A stretch of 64,000 bases of DNA from Adiantum capillus-veneris (lineage: Eukaryota; Streptophyta; Polypodiopsida; Polypodiales; Pteridaceae): positions 74,405,935 to 74,469,934 of the forward strand of contig CM043950.1 of assembly GCA_014529385.2 (NCBI GenBank), read 5' to 3'. The notes beneath the pieces were generated by a model that was not told the DNA's origin, made no database searches, and saw only the letters and a list, made by a program, of their open reading frames with translations. The first letter of the stretch is position 1, and each line of letters opens with the position of its first letter. Below are positions 34,650 through 45,785 of this stretch, one piece after another. The position numbers and the translations under genes are program-made.

Positions 34650-35212
34650 AGAGAAACTCTACATGCTGCAATTGATAACCCAAGAGCAAGACAACAATAC
34701 GCTGTCATTCAAACACCTGCAAATCACCAAGGTGAAAAATTTGAGCTTCTTATTGATTGTGGTAGTACTCATTCTTTCTTGTCATCTAAATGTTTAAGGA
34801 GGTTAGGACTTAAGCAACATCCTATAAGAAAGATGAGAGTTAAATTAGCCAATGGAAAGGAGGTGTTATCTCAGTACACTGTGGGCAAAATAGATTTCAG
34901 GTTGGGAGAATACTCTACTTCTGCTACTTTTCAAACCTTACCCGGCCCATAGGAATCTATGACAGAATTCTTAGAATGGATTGGTTAGCCAGTCATAATG
35001 CCAATATCCATTGTGCCCAAGGAAGTGTTACTTTTGTGGACAACCTAGGTCAAGAAGTCACTATTCAAGGCCAGAATGGACGACCAAAAGCTTACTTGGT
35101 CAAAGCTAATCGTCTTTTGAAAGGGTTACGCAAGGGTCAACAAATTTTTGTAGTCAAGCTAAACAAAGTAGAAAAATCTTCTTCCAACCCTGAACCAATG
35201 TGGCTAGAATAA
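34650..35212 (+). pseudogene. Chromovirus protease
   Basis: The active-site region reads ELLIDCGSTHSF, with Cys in place of the usual Ser after Asp; the second half LRMDWLASHNANIHC is typical of Ty3. A frameshift lies near 34950. The spacer to reverse transcriptase ends at TAA ~35211. Confidence 0.82.
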
Positions 35213-36530
35213 TTTTCGGATGTTTTCCCCAATGAACTTTCTGAACTACCACCACCTAGGGAGGCAGACCATGAAATCAAAAATTTTCCAGGTAGTGAAC
35301 CAGTCTCAAGAGTGCCGTACAAGATGTCACTTCCAGAGGCTATAGAACTCAACGAGCAGCTCAAACAGTTGATTGAGCAAGGGTTTATCCGACCTAGTAC
35401 ATCTCCATGGGGTGCACCTGTTCTCTTCCAAAAGAAAAAGGATGGCTCTCTTTGGCTTTGAATGGATTATAGGGGCTTAAATCAGGTTACCATCAATAAT
35501 AAATATCCAATTCCTCGTATTGATGAGATGCTGGACAGATTACATGGAGACAAAATATTCACAAAGATCGATCTTCAATCTGGCTATCATCAAATTCGAA
35601 TCTAGGAGGCTGATATCTCCAAAACAGCTTTCAACACTCGTTATGGTCATTACGAATTTACAGTGATGGCTTTCGGACTTATGAATGCTCCTGCAACTTT
35701 CAATCGTCTGATGCACGATATCTTTAGAGAATTCTTGGATGATTTTGTCCTAGTATTCTTTGAAGATATCTTAATTTATTCCAAATCAGAGGAAGAGCAT
35801 GAAGGACATGTTAGGAAAGTGTTAGAGCTTTTATGCCGAAATAAGCTGTATGCAAAGAAAAGCAAATGTACCTTCTTTACCCCTAAGGTTTGTTACTTAG
35901 GGTTTATCATTTCACCTGAAGGAGTCTCTGTTGACCCTGACAAAGTCAAAGATATTGTGGAATGGCCTCAACCCACTTCACAAACCGAAGTCAGAAGGTT
36001 CTTAGGTATCACAGGGTGGTACAGAATCTTTTTAAAGGACTATGCTCTTAAAGATGCACCACTAACCGGCTTGCTAAAGAAAGGAGCCACGATACTTTGG
36101 GAATAAAAACACAAATCTTGCATCAAACAGCTGGAGGAGTATCTTGCTTCAGAACCTCTCTTAAAACTTCCAGATTTCACCCAAGAATTCGAGGTGATCA
36201 CAGATGCTAGTAACCTTGGATTAGGAGGAGTCCTTACTCAAGAAGGAAGGCCTGTAGCTTATACTTCTCGGAAGCTTAGGACTCATGAAGTGAATTATGC
36301 TACACAAGATTTAGAATTGCTAGCAGTTATTCATGCTCTCAAGCTATGGAGACATTATCTATTAGGACGCAAATTCTAGTTGGTAACAGATCACAAGAGC
36401 CTTAAGTGGATTTTTACCCAACCTAACCTTAACATGAGACAGAGGAGATGGATAGAGCTCATGCACGAATATGATTTTGATATTAAATTTAGACCAGGTA
36501 AGGATAATGTTGTGTCAGATGCCCTAAGCC
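35213..36530 (+). pseudogene. Chromovirus reverse transcriptase and RNase H
   Basis: Motifs in order: [73 protein letters not shown], the MAFGLMNAPATF segment and LVFFEDILIYSK. The polymerase box, normally with two Asp, is FFED, so one catalytic Asp is Glu. RNase H has [30 protein letters not shown] and VTDHKSL. In-frame stops lie near 35461 (TGA), 35605 (TAG), 36106 (TAA) and 36379 (TAG), most explicable as C-to-T changes. Confidence 0.92.
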
Positions 36531-36719
36531 GTAAAGCTTTTCTCGGGGCAATTTCCATGGCTAACAATCCTATTCTAGACAAGGTCTTGGATGCTACTGT
36601 CAGAGATACAGATTACCAGATGCTTGCTAGTATCCTACGTGAAGAGAGGGTATCATCAAATCATCCTAAACCTCTACATTACTCCTTAGAAGATGGGAAA
36701 ATTTACTATAGGAATTGAT

Positions 36720-37863
36720 TATGCATAACTAAGGATTCTACCCTAAGGAATGCCATCCTATATGAATCAAACGATGGCCCAACTTCAGGACATCCAGGTT
36801 TTGCCAAAACCATCAATGCAATTCGCAGAAGTTACTATTGGCAAGGTATGAAGGGTGATGTCCTTCGCTATGTCAAGCAGTGTTTGTCTTGTCAAAGCAT
36901 TAAGGTAGAGAGACTAAAGATGCCAGGTAAATTACATCGTTTAGATATTCCCCAAATGAATGGGAATGTATTAGCATGGACTTTATCATCGGGTTTCCTT
37001 CTGTCCAAGCTGGATATGATTCAATCATGGTCATAGTCGACTTGCTTACTAAAGTGGATCACTTAATCCCAGTAAACACAGCCTTTACAGCTTCAGATAT
37101 TGCTCGTTTGTTTGTGAAGGAGGTTTTCAGAATTCATGGTTTACCCAAGAGGATTGTTAGCGATCGTGATGCCAAGTTTACTTCAAAGTTTTGGGTATCA
37201 TTATTTCAAGCTATTGGAACCCAGTTATGTTTTAGTATTGCTTATCATCCTCAAACTGATGTCCAAACTGAAAGAGTTAATCAAGTTATTGAAGACATCC
37301 TCAGAGCCTACTGCAATAGAGAACCTCGCAAGTGGATTCAATACCTACCCTTGGTAGAGTATGAATACAATTCCTCTAGTCATAGAAGTATTGGAATGAC
37401 ACCTTTTAATGCTCTTTATGGTCAAGAATGTTTATCACCTCTTAACTTTTCTGACCCCACTATAAGGGTAGAAGCCTCAAAGAAAATGCTTGAAGAAATG
37501 GAAGCTCAAACCAAAGCTATTCAAAGGGATATTCAAGCGACTCAAGATTGACAAAAGAAGTACGCTGACTTACAAAGATTTGATCGGATTTTCAAAGAAG
37601 GTGGCAAAGTTTTCTTACAAGTAAAGCCCAAAAAGAGCAATCTATCTCTCGGAAGGTATAAGAAGCTTAGCTACCGATATTGTGGATCTTACGAAATAAT
37701 CAAGGTTGTAAGTGATCAAGCTTATAGACTAAAACTCCCTTCTCATCTCAAAGTGCATGATGTATTTCATGTAACTCTGTTAAAACCTTATGTATATAAC
37801 CTTGACCATGTCCTTCATGATGAGCAAATCATTTTACCTGCTCAAGATGTTCTACAACTCCAA
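36720..37863 (+). pseudogene. Chromovirus integrase
   Basis: Zinc module with GHPG...YYWQGM...CLSCQ (first His not obvious), then a shift near 36965. The core has MDFIIGFP, VSDRDAKFTSKFW and TERVNQVIED, keeping D, D and E. A TGA lies near 37549 in QATQD-QKKYAD. The C-terminal part has KVFLQVKPKK and the LPSHLKVHDVFHVTLLKPY box; the GPY/F motif reads CGSYEI. Confidence 0.9.
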
Positions 37864-38016
37864 CCTGATACTATCCTAGAAACTCGAGAGAGAAAGCTTA
37901 GGAATAGATCCATCAAAGAACATCTTATCTTATGGAAAGATTTCCCTATAGAAGATGCTACTTGGGAAGATGAGACATCCCTTCTTAAGGATTACCCTTC
38001 ACTATTCTTGAGATGA
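37864..38016 (+). pseudogene. Chromodomain at integrase C-terminus
   Basis: ILETRERKLRNRSIKEHLIL then WKDFPIEDATWEDE: the W-x(7)-TWE arrangement of a chromodomain, in frame with the integrase end. It should direct integration by reading histone marks in active relatives. The first aromatic-cage residue is not evident, as in many plant chromoviruses. Confidence 0.88.
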
Positions 38017-38034
38017 AGGCATCTCAAATTCTAA

Positions 38035-38045
38035 GTTGGGGAGAT
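38035..38045 (+). promoter_or_regulatory. Chromovirus polypurine tract
   Basis: AGTTGGGGAGAT directly before the 3' LTR. Confidence 0.8.
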
Positions 38046-40883
38046 TGTAAGGTCTCTACTTTCAAATTGCACACGAGTTCTATTACGCATTTGTATTTTT
38101 TTGAACCATCACTCCTTATTTAAGATATTCGAGTTTAAATTATGAATCGTAGGTTGAGAAAACCTAGATATTAAAATTTATGCTACAAAATTGTGATATG
38201 TTTAACTATATGAATCACTAACTAAATTATTGCAAGACTTATTTACTGATTATAGAATTTTCTTTTACTACTGTAAAGTTAATATAAGACTGTAAAGTTT
38301 AACTTAAAAATGTAAAGTAAATTATCATTAAGAAAATAAATAAAATAATTATAAAGACAAAAGAATACACAGGGATGACAAATGAAGGCACATGGACTCA
38401 CATAGGAGGGGACAAAGTGGGACACATTGTCACATGAAAAACGAGAGGCTACTCTTGACTAATCTTAATGAGGGGGGGCCTGTGTGGCCTTATCTTTTGA
38501 TGATAATGACAAAGTGGTCAAGCTCATGGGTACCAAAAACGCGGGTATGATTTTTGGGAAAAATTTTTTTAAAAAATAAAAATAAATAAATAAATATATA
38601 TTTTAAATATATATATTTTTTTAATTTATTTTTTTTGAAAAAAAAAGTTGGACGTTTTCTTTTCTGCTATAAATAGAGCATCCATGCTCACACTTTAGAC
38701 ATAGAGATTGCCTCTATAGCGCTCACGAAGTGCTGCCACTTCTCTTAGAGAGAAGGCATCCACAAACCACTAAGAGAGCAAAAACTCTAGTGGACTAATA
38801 AGGTGCGTATTTATCAAGCATTCAATTAACTTTAGGAATGATGTATGTGTGCTATCTCTTACTCTAATCTCTCTAATAGATTAGTAAGATTCAATTAGCT
38901 ATGTGTGTGTGTGTGCTATCTCTTACTCTAATCTCTCTAATAGATTAGTAAGATTCAATTAGTTATGTGTGTGTGTGTGCTATCTTTTACTCTAATCTTC
39001 TAATAGATTAGTAAGATTCAATTAGCTTTAAGAAGAATATGTGTGTGTGTGTGCGCTATCTTTTACTCTAATCTCCTAATAGATTAGTAAGATTCAATTA
39101 ACTTTAAGAAGGATATGTGTGTGTGTGTGTGCTATCTTTTACTCTAATCTTTTTAGTGGATAGTAAGATTCAATTAACTTTAGAAAAGATGTGTGTGTAT
39201 GTTTTCTCTTACTCTAATCTCTCTAAGTATACCTACTCTCTCTAGTTAGTGCATCTTTACTATTAACTTATGTATGGTTAATTGAAAGTTAATACATAAG
39301 AGAACTCATCACATTCTTATTATACATAATGAAACTCTCATTCACCAATTTTATTGTCAATTAGATTAAGTAGAATTTTGAATAATACTAAGAATTGATT
39401 TTGTTAAAGTATAGAAATTGAAGTTAGAATTGGATTAGAAATGTGAAGCATAAAAGTAATCCATTCCTAAACTTTCACTCATAGTTTACACATTCAATTT
39501 TTGATTATTTACGATTTGCAAATATTTGATGTATAGAAATTAGATGTAAAACAAAAACAATAAGTGTGGATCCGAGTTGGCGAGGGTTCAAATTACAGGC
39601 TCTCTTTGAAAACAAGGAGATTACTAAGGAAATTGACCAATTTAAAGTTCTAAGTGTATAACATAAGTGTAGTACAAAAAAATGGCTCCAAAGCGTGCTC
39701 GAACCCAAGGCGCTAATGATCATGAAGCTGGTACAAGTAACAGTCGAATCCCTGCGGAAAATGCTATGTCTCCACCGATCTGACCAATCGGAGCTATGGT
39801 ATAGGTTAGTATTGCAGTTTCAAGTTATGCATCATTGCATATGCGAGGCCATAGGAATATATTATTTACCTTATGAAAAGAAAACACGGACCGAAACCAC
39901 GGGGCTTAACCCCAAGAAACTCGTCATATGTTTGACAAGTAGGAAAGATTGTTTGGTTAAACTGGTTGCTATAGGAAAGGATGTTTGTCCAAAACCTTCG
40001 GTATGGTTTCTCTCAAGTCTCTCTACTTATAAGCGCTGGTATTATGTGGCAGTTGCCGAGGCGTGAGATGACGCCCAGGATGGCACCGCTGATGCTGTGG
40101 TGGGAGTACACCCAGATTGGCCAAGCCGGATACTGCAGTTTTGTTTTGCTGTGGCGTGAGGATGACGCTCAGATTGGCACCGTTGTTGCTGTGACGGGAG
40201 TACGTCCAGATTAGCACAGCGAGTACTTGTCGAGCGGTATGGGACGCTCATGAGGACAAGGGTTTTTATAAATAATGTATATACCGATCGGACATAATAG
40301 CGCCTTCTTGAGTGAATCTAATCCAAGGGTTGTTGGTTTAAAATTGGACGACTTCTTGTTTGACTATTGTTTGTAATACTATTTGAAGGACTGTTTTAAT
40401 GAACCAGTATCATAAATAAAATAAAGGAACATGTATGTTTTAACAGTGTGGTAGTAATTAGATAACAAAAGAAGGGTAAGTGTGGTGTGGAAAGTGGGAG
40501 AATGATACCCCGACGGTATCATTCTATGGATGGGTGGACCCGATGAGTCGGGTAACTTTCCAACGCTAGAAATTGTTTTTTTAAAGTCATAAATCTTAAA
40601 AGAGACAAACCTTGGCGGCTGTGCTTCTGAAACATGGGGAAAAAAAGCGCACAGGTTGGTCACTCTAAGATTTATACTTTTAGGCATAATTGATTATAGA
40701 TAGTTTTTAGATAGGGTTATGGTGGTCACGCTCCGCCATAACGAGATAAGACCAATCCTTCACTAACAGTTCATGCCCGTGGCTACGTAGTAGCTAAGGC
40801 AATGTCCGTTGGTTTTTCTTTTTCTGGATTGGGGACCTATCAAAGGTACTCCGCTCCTCTCAAAAAGGGGTAGGGACCTCACA
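38046..40883 (+). repeat. Chromovirus 3' LTR (2,838 bp)
   Basis: It matches the 5' LTR throughout, with scattered substitutions. Length differs mainly through an AT-only expansion at ~38560-38645, one extra minisatellite unit (near 39053) and small indels after 40290. Confidence 0.95.
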
Positions 40884-41430
40884 CTTGGCATGTGGAACAT
40901 GGCCCTACTCTTGGATTTTGATTTGGACAAGAATTGGTGTTGGTAAGAGCATGTGTAGTGTTTTTGGGCTCAAAAAGTGCATCTTGGAGGTGTCGGGGGC
41001 CAAAAGTGATGGGAATGGCTTGAAACTTGATATATGAGCTCATGAAAGTGTCATAAAGAGATCTGGAACTCAAAAATATCAACTTTGGTGCGAATTTGGT
41101 CATTTAGACATTCTACGCGTAGGATGTCTATTTCATCACTTTTTAGTTGTGACACCATAGATAGCTTGGCAATGTGCTCATGAGTGTACTGTGCAAGTTT
41201 CATTTGATTTGGACAAGTTTTGGTAGGTCTATGTCCCATTATTGCCTCTATGCTCTGACTCTGCGTTTTTTGATCCATATGAGGTCAATTTTTGTCCAAA
41301 TGTGATGAAACTTGGTGGCTAGCATGTATATGATATTCAGAAGCTGTGTGTGATGAGAAATGTTAGGTTTGGTGCGCAGATTTGGCCTTGAGACATCCTA
41401 CACATAGGATGTCTCCTTATGAAAATTATA
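40884..41430 (-). repeat. Palindrome-bearing 285-bp tandem repeat, array 2, right part
   Basis: Palindromes lie at 41106-41129 (one G-T pair) and 41391-41414 (two broken pairs), 285 apart. Removing the chromovirus and one CTTGG places 41106 exactly 286 bases after 30158, so the two parts were one array. Confidence 0.85.
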
Positions 41431-43149
41431 TTAGAGGTGCTGTTGGTACCTTCCCTAAGTCCCCCTGAGTCCCTTTTAATCATTATTTCAACAAAAAAGT
41501 CAAATGGATAGAAAGAAACTCCCAGTGTGGATTTCAGAGCCTCCGAGCCGTTTTCTGACTCTTGGAGTGCTTTTCGGCGATGAAATTTCTTGATGTTGGT
41601 CTCCATAGCTTCAGGATCTTTAGGGGATCCTTGCCATATGGTGTTTGTCGACTTTGGCTTCACGGGAGCTCTGTTTGGCAATTTGTCGCTCTGGAAGCAT
41701 CCGTGGTTTTGTTTTCATGTCTTCGATGACTTGTGGTGGTCTACCCCCATAGAACTTGGTCATTGATGGTCTAGGAAAGCCGCTCGTGATGTTTCATTGC
41801 TTTTGGGTTAGCCGTTAGGTGGTCACTTCTACCTATAGGTCTCTATTGCCCTCTTCTCGTGTGAATCCTACACTAGTTTTCATGACAAAACAACAAACTG
41901 TGCGAAAAGCTCAAGGTTGTGAGCCTACCTCTCATGTCCGCAGCCGATCGGGTGGTCGTGTGCGTCGTAGAAGCTGCTGGAAGTCCCGTTCGCTCTAGGT
42001 GGCAGGAGCTCTTTCTCAAAAGTCAATAGTAGAAATGAGCTTAAAATGAAGTGAAAATTTCTTATAATGAGGGTCTCTGAACCACTTTCCATGAAATTTG
42101 ACATGTGCTCCCAACTTCTTGCGAGATGCGGTTTAGGCTCAGAAATTTCTCAATTTGGACTCCATTTGCTGAGTTTACGAGAAATTTGACGTTCCGGTCA
42201 AAATCTCGCCAAAACACACTTTCTGCTCCATTCACATAATTGCACCCCCATTGTACCATAGGTTTTCCTATAGTCACTCATCATCCCCATATTTTCCTAT
42301 AGTCATTGTACCATAGGTTTTCCTATAGTCACTGATCATCCCCATATTTTTTGTTTTTCATTACGATCGTTTTTCACCTGCTTTTTGTATTTTTGAAGTT
42401 TTTCTGTTGAAAATTAGTAGAATTAAAAAAAAAAGCAAATTAAACTCAAAAAATCCCCAAAAATCATAATAAATCAAAAAACATTACCACAAAACACTAT
42501 ATACACTCACATGCAATTTTTATGGCCGGATTTCTCCGTTTTTTTAATATTTTGCCCAAAAAATGTCTATTTTTACTTATATACACACACACACACCTAG
42601 GGGCTTGATTTGGCATTTGGCCCCATATACTTGTAGATTCATGCTGTATAAGGGAATATGTAGTTAGGTTTGTCCAAATAATTTTGCAATCAAACGAAAA
42701 CCCTTTAAAATAGTCGAAAAACATGTCCTTTTTTGCTCTTTTTTCCATTGGGTCCGCATTTGAGAATGCCTCCCCCCCTCCTAGCCGGAGTCCTCCTAGA
42801 CGACAAGGTATTGCCTCGGTGTATGTGCCGTGCCTGGGTTAAAAAAATTGTGCTAATGCTTGGCCGTGTAATGTGGCCCTATATAATGCATACTCGGTCA
42901 ATGCATGGAAAAATTAATGTTGTGCAAGAGGAGGGTATAAGCAATATGCTTATTGGCATTTTCCACGAGGTTTCCTGTTTGTTGTTGATTTGGTCGGCAG
43001 ATTTTCTTTGCAAGTAAAGTTATAACTCTACCGCTCTTTGTTTGATCGTCTTTCTTGCAAAAGTTGCTTGGGTTGCCGCTATTATCGATATGGCTGTAGT
43101 CGTCTCCTTGGAGAGAATTTTCGTGGTGGAATTGGCCATAGACTTTGTC
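41431..43149. other. Unassigned region with a 55-bp tandem repeat
   Basis: No coding sequence recognised. A 55-base unit starting ATTGTACCATAGGTTTTCC begins at 42250 and again at 42305; it holds an ATAGG-TTTT-CCTAT inverted repeat. A C-rich tract at ~42770-42783 could be the minus-strand polypurine tract of element E. The 5' LTR expected for family P copy 2 is not found here. Confidence 0.4.
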
Positions 43150-44226
43150 TCATTTGCTTGCCATTTGTAGATTTTCTTTTGAGGTTTTTGTAGGTTTATC
43201 CCACATAGATCGGTTTGCCGGTTTCATATGTAGTGTGTATGCCGATTTTGCTTGTATTGAAGGGAGTTCCTGTCGCTTTGGTTTCGGGATCCAAATGCGA
43301 GTCGCAGTTAATTTGTTACTAAGAATTCTTTTGCGGATCCATATCTGTTTTATTCCCTTGATTTTTGGTTGAACTGCTTTCTCCTTTAGACTCATGCTGT
43401 AATGTTGTGGTTTGTTTGCCATGTCATCTCTATCCTTACGCACCCATACTTGTTTTTCTCGTGTTGCTAACCTTGATATTTTAATTGCGGTCAATGTTGT
43501 TTTATGTTTGTAGTGAACATGGTTGGCAGTTCCCTGTTTGTTCGCCATGTTGTTATTTAGTGGCACCCATCCTTTGGGTTCTTTATCCAGTGGCTCTGTT
43601 GCTGCCATCTGGTTCTTTCGGGGTTGGTGAGCAAAGGCTACCATCTTTTGTTCTTGTGCATGTTGAATTTTTATTGCACCCGCATTCCAATGTATCTGCC
43701 CATTATACTCTTTTTGCCAAGGTTGTCCCAACAACATGGGGTGTTGTGTGCTTTCATCCTCGACCACATAAAACTTGTGTGGGTAAATATATTGATGTAG
43801 GTTTACATGCAATATAATCCAGCCCAATGTTTTTAGTGAATGTGATGTACTACTTTCCAGCACTTGTGGAGTAGGATGTAGTTGACCTGTGGGCTTGAGA
43901 TTTTTGTATAATCTGTACGAGATTAGATTTTCTTGAGCTCCAGAATCAAGCAATGCCGTCAATTCAACTTGATTTCTACCCACTTTGACTGCAATTTTTG
44001 GCTCCACTGCGTCTTCATCAAAATTCATTAGTCGAATGGCATTGATTCGCAGCAGTGATCCACATTGTTGTTGTTGTCGTAGAAGCCGTCTTTTTGCAAT
44101 GCGTTCTTTTGCTCCTGCTTGGGATTCTTCCCGTGCCCTCTGTTTCTCCTTCATCCATTGTTTTCTTGATGGATTTGTTGAAGCATATCCTGTATTAGTG
44201 AAAAATGATATTTCTTTACTCGACAC
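43150..44226 (-). pseudogene. Element E retropepsin-containing frame downstream of integrase
   Basis: 358 open codons. A charged N-terminal stretch precedes VELTALLDSGAQENLISYRL, an intact retropepsin active site, and MLLGQPWQKEYNGQIHW, its C-terminal half. The tail is rich in Lys and Trp with QVWVRK, QIWIRK and RIWIPK. It overlaps the integrase end (44151-44226) in another frame. In ordinary Ty3 elements the protease lies before reverse transcriptase. The frame is long and uninterrupted compared with the rest of E. The fragments at 3420 and 10690 are relatives. Confidence 0.8.
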
Positions 44227-45142
44227 CCACTAATCCAATTTGTCATTTCTTCACATGCTAATGTAGCAAGCTTGACAGGTCCACTTTGTGATAGGTCACT
44301 AATCACGAAGGGTCCCATACCTCGCTTTTTAAGTTTCTTGGCATGTTGCTTCAAGGTATAAACAAGTACATAATCACCTGTTTTGAACTCTTTCGTGCGC
44401 ACATGCTTGTCAAAAAATTCTTTTTGTCTTCTCTTTTTAGCAAGCGAAGTTCATCTAGCTTTTCAAGATCGTCTATTCTTGAAGAGAGCTCATGCCTGGT
44501 CCATTCTAAGCATTTCGCTACTCGTGGAGTTGGAATTAAAAACTCTATGGGTAATATAGCGTTTAGACCAAACACCATGTTGTACGGTGTTGTTCCTATC
44601 GATGTTTTGTAAGCTACCCTATATGCCCATAGTGTTGAGTGTAACTGCTGATCCCACTCTGTCCTTGACTCTGATACAATTTTAGTGAGAACCGTGCATA
44701 GTGTTTTATTTGTGGCCTCAGCTTGTCCATTTACCTGTGGATGATATGGAGCAGATTTTCTATGTATGACTATGAATTCCTCTAGCAGATATTTAATGAA
44801 TTCATTAAGAAAATGTGTTCCTCGATCACTGACAATTTCTACTGGTAATTCGTATCGTACAAAGACATTCTCATAAAAAAATTGTGTAGTGGTTTGTGCG
44901 TCTGCTTTTTGTGTTGCCTTGGCTTCCGCCCATTTTGTGAGATAGTCCGTAGCCACAATGATATATTGGGTATGGGTGCAATATGCAGGGGATGAAATAG
45001 GCCCCACAAAATCAATGCCCCATTTTGCAAATGGCCTTGCTTCCATCATTGGCCGCAGTGGCATCTCATCTCTCTTTATCGGCACCTTGGTGCGCTGACA
45101 TGCATCACAACGCTTTACAAATTCTTCAGCATTCATATGCAA
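44151..45142 (-). pseudogene. Element E integrase core and GPF module
   Basis: C-x-x-C of the zinc module (KRCDACQRTK), then catalytic residues in KWGIDFVGP, VSDRGTHFLNEF and YHPQVNGQAEATNKT. SIGTTPYNMVFGLNAILP and a K-R-G-x-GPF motif (KKRGMGPFVI) end the protein. One shift lies near 44360. Confidence 0.9.
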
Positions 45143-45450
45143 TGTAGGCCACCATATTCTTGTGGTTAAGATAATTTTTTCCGTCTAATTGCCTAAAAAA
45201 CGGCCTCGACTTATGCCTCCATGTGCGTGTTCTAGAATTAGCAGGTATTCACTTTCACTTGCACAGATTCTAAGTTGATTGTCCTTTCCTTGCTTATAGA
45301 GTTGGTTCCCAATTAAATTATAGTCGCGAGCCTCCAGCTCTATAGCCCTTTTCCGTGCTCTTGTTATGTTTTTAGGAAATGTCCTTGTGTTAAGAAATCA
45401 ATGATATATTGACTCCATGCAGGTGCAATGTTTACCTGAAACAATGTCGC
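45143..45450 (-). pseudogene. Element E second linker and HHCC module
   Basis: LFQVNIAPAWSQYIIDFLTQ, then RDYNLIGNQLYKQGKD, EYLLILEHAHGG and IWWPTL lead into KRCDAC. This is the normal RNase H to integrase linker with its zinc module. A stop and a shift lie near 45186 and 45365. Confidence 0.8.
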
Positions 45451-45785
45451 GTGATCCACTGGTCGTTTGGCACTACATATAGTACAATTGTTAACATAAG
45501 CATGTGTGTCAGCATACATAGTTGGCCAATAAATCCCTAATTGTTTCGGTCTTTGGTGTGTTTTCATTGTTGAACAATGAAATGAACAATCTTGTACATG
45601 TGCTTCTTCAAGATAACACTCAAACTCCTCAGGATGTATAAATATCATAGAATCTGGTCTGATCCTAGATGATACAATCGTCGTGCAATCAACTGGAAGT
45701 GTTTTGTTTGTCAAATTGTTTGATTTTTGGATTTTTCTTCCTTGTTATCAAACCTACCTCCAAAGGAAAGAATGTTAACAGCTTT
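45451..45785 (-). pseudogene. Element E first, extra HHCC module
   Basis: HFQLIARRLYHLGSDQ, EEFECYLEEAHVQDCSFHC and LGIYWPTMYADTHAYVNNCT-IC show the same layout as the module that follows it (LY-x-x-G, EAH, WPT, C-x-x-C). The two differ too much to be a recent copy. Confidence 0.7.

Larger units (their letters stand above)
30227..40883 (+). mobile_element. Ty3/gypsy chromovirus, full length, degraded
   Basis: 10,657 bp between CTTGG target duplications (30222-30226, 40884-40888). The LTRs start TGTAAGGTCTC and end GACCTCACA. Internal order is gag, protease, reverse transcriptase, RNase H, integrase with C-terminal chromodomain, which places it among the plant chromoviruses; long LTRs (2.7-2.8 kb) and the chromodomain suggest the Tekay/Del group. 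The coding part has many in-frame stops, and the polymerase box is altered. It sits in the family P palindrome array. Confidence 0.95.
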
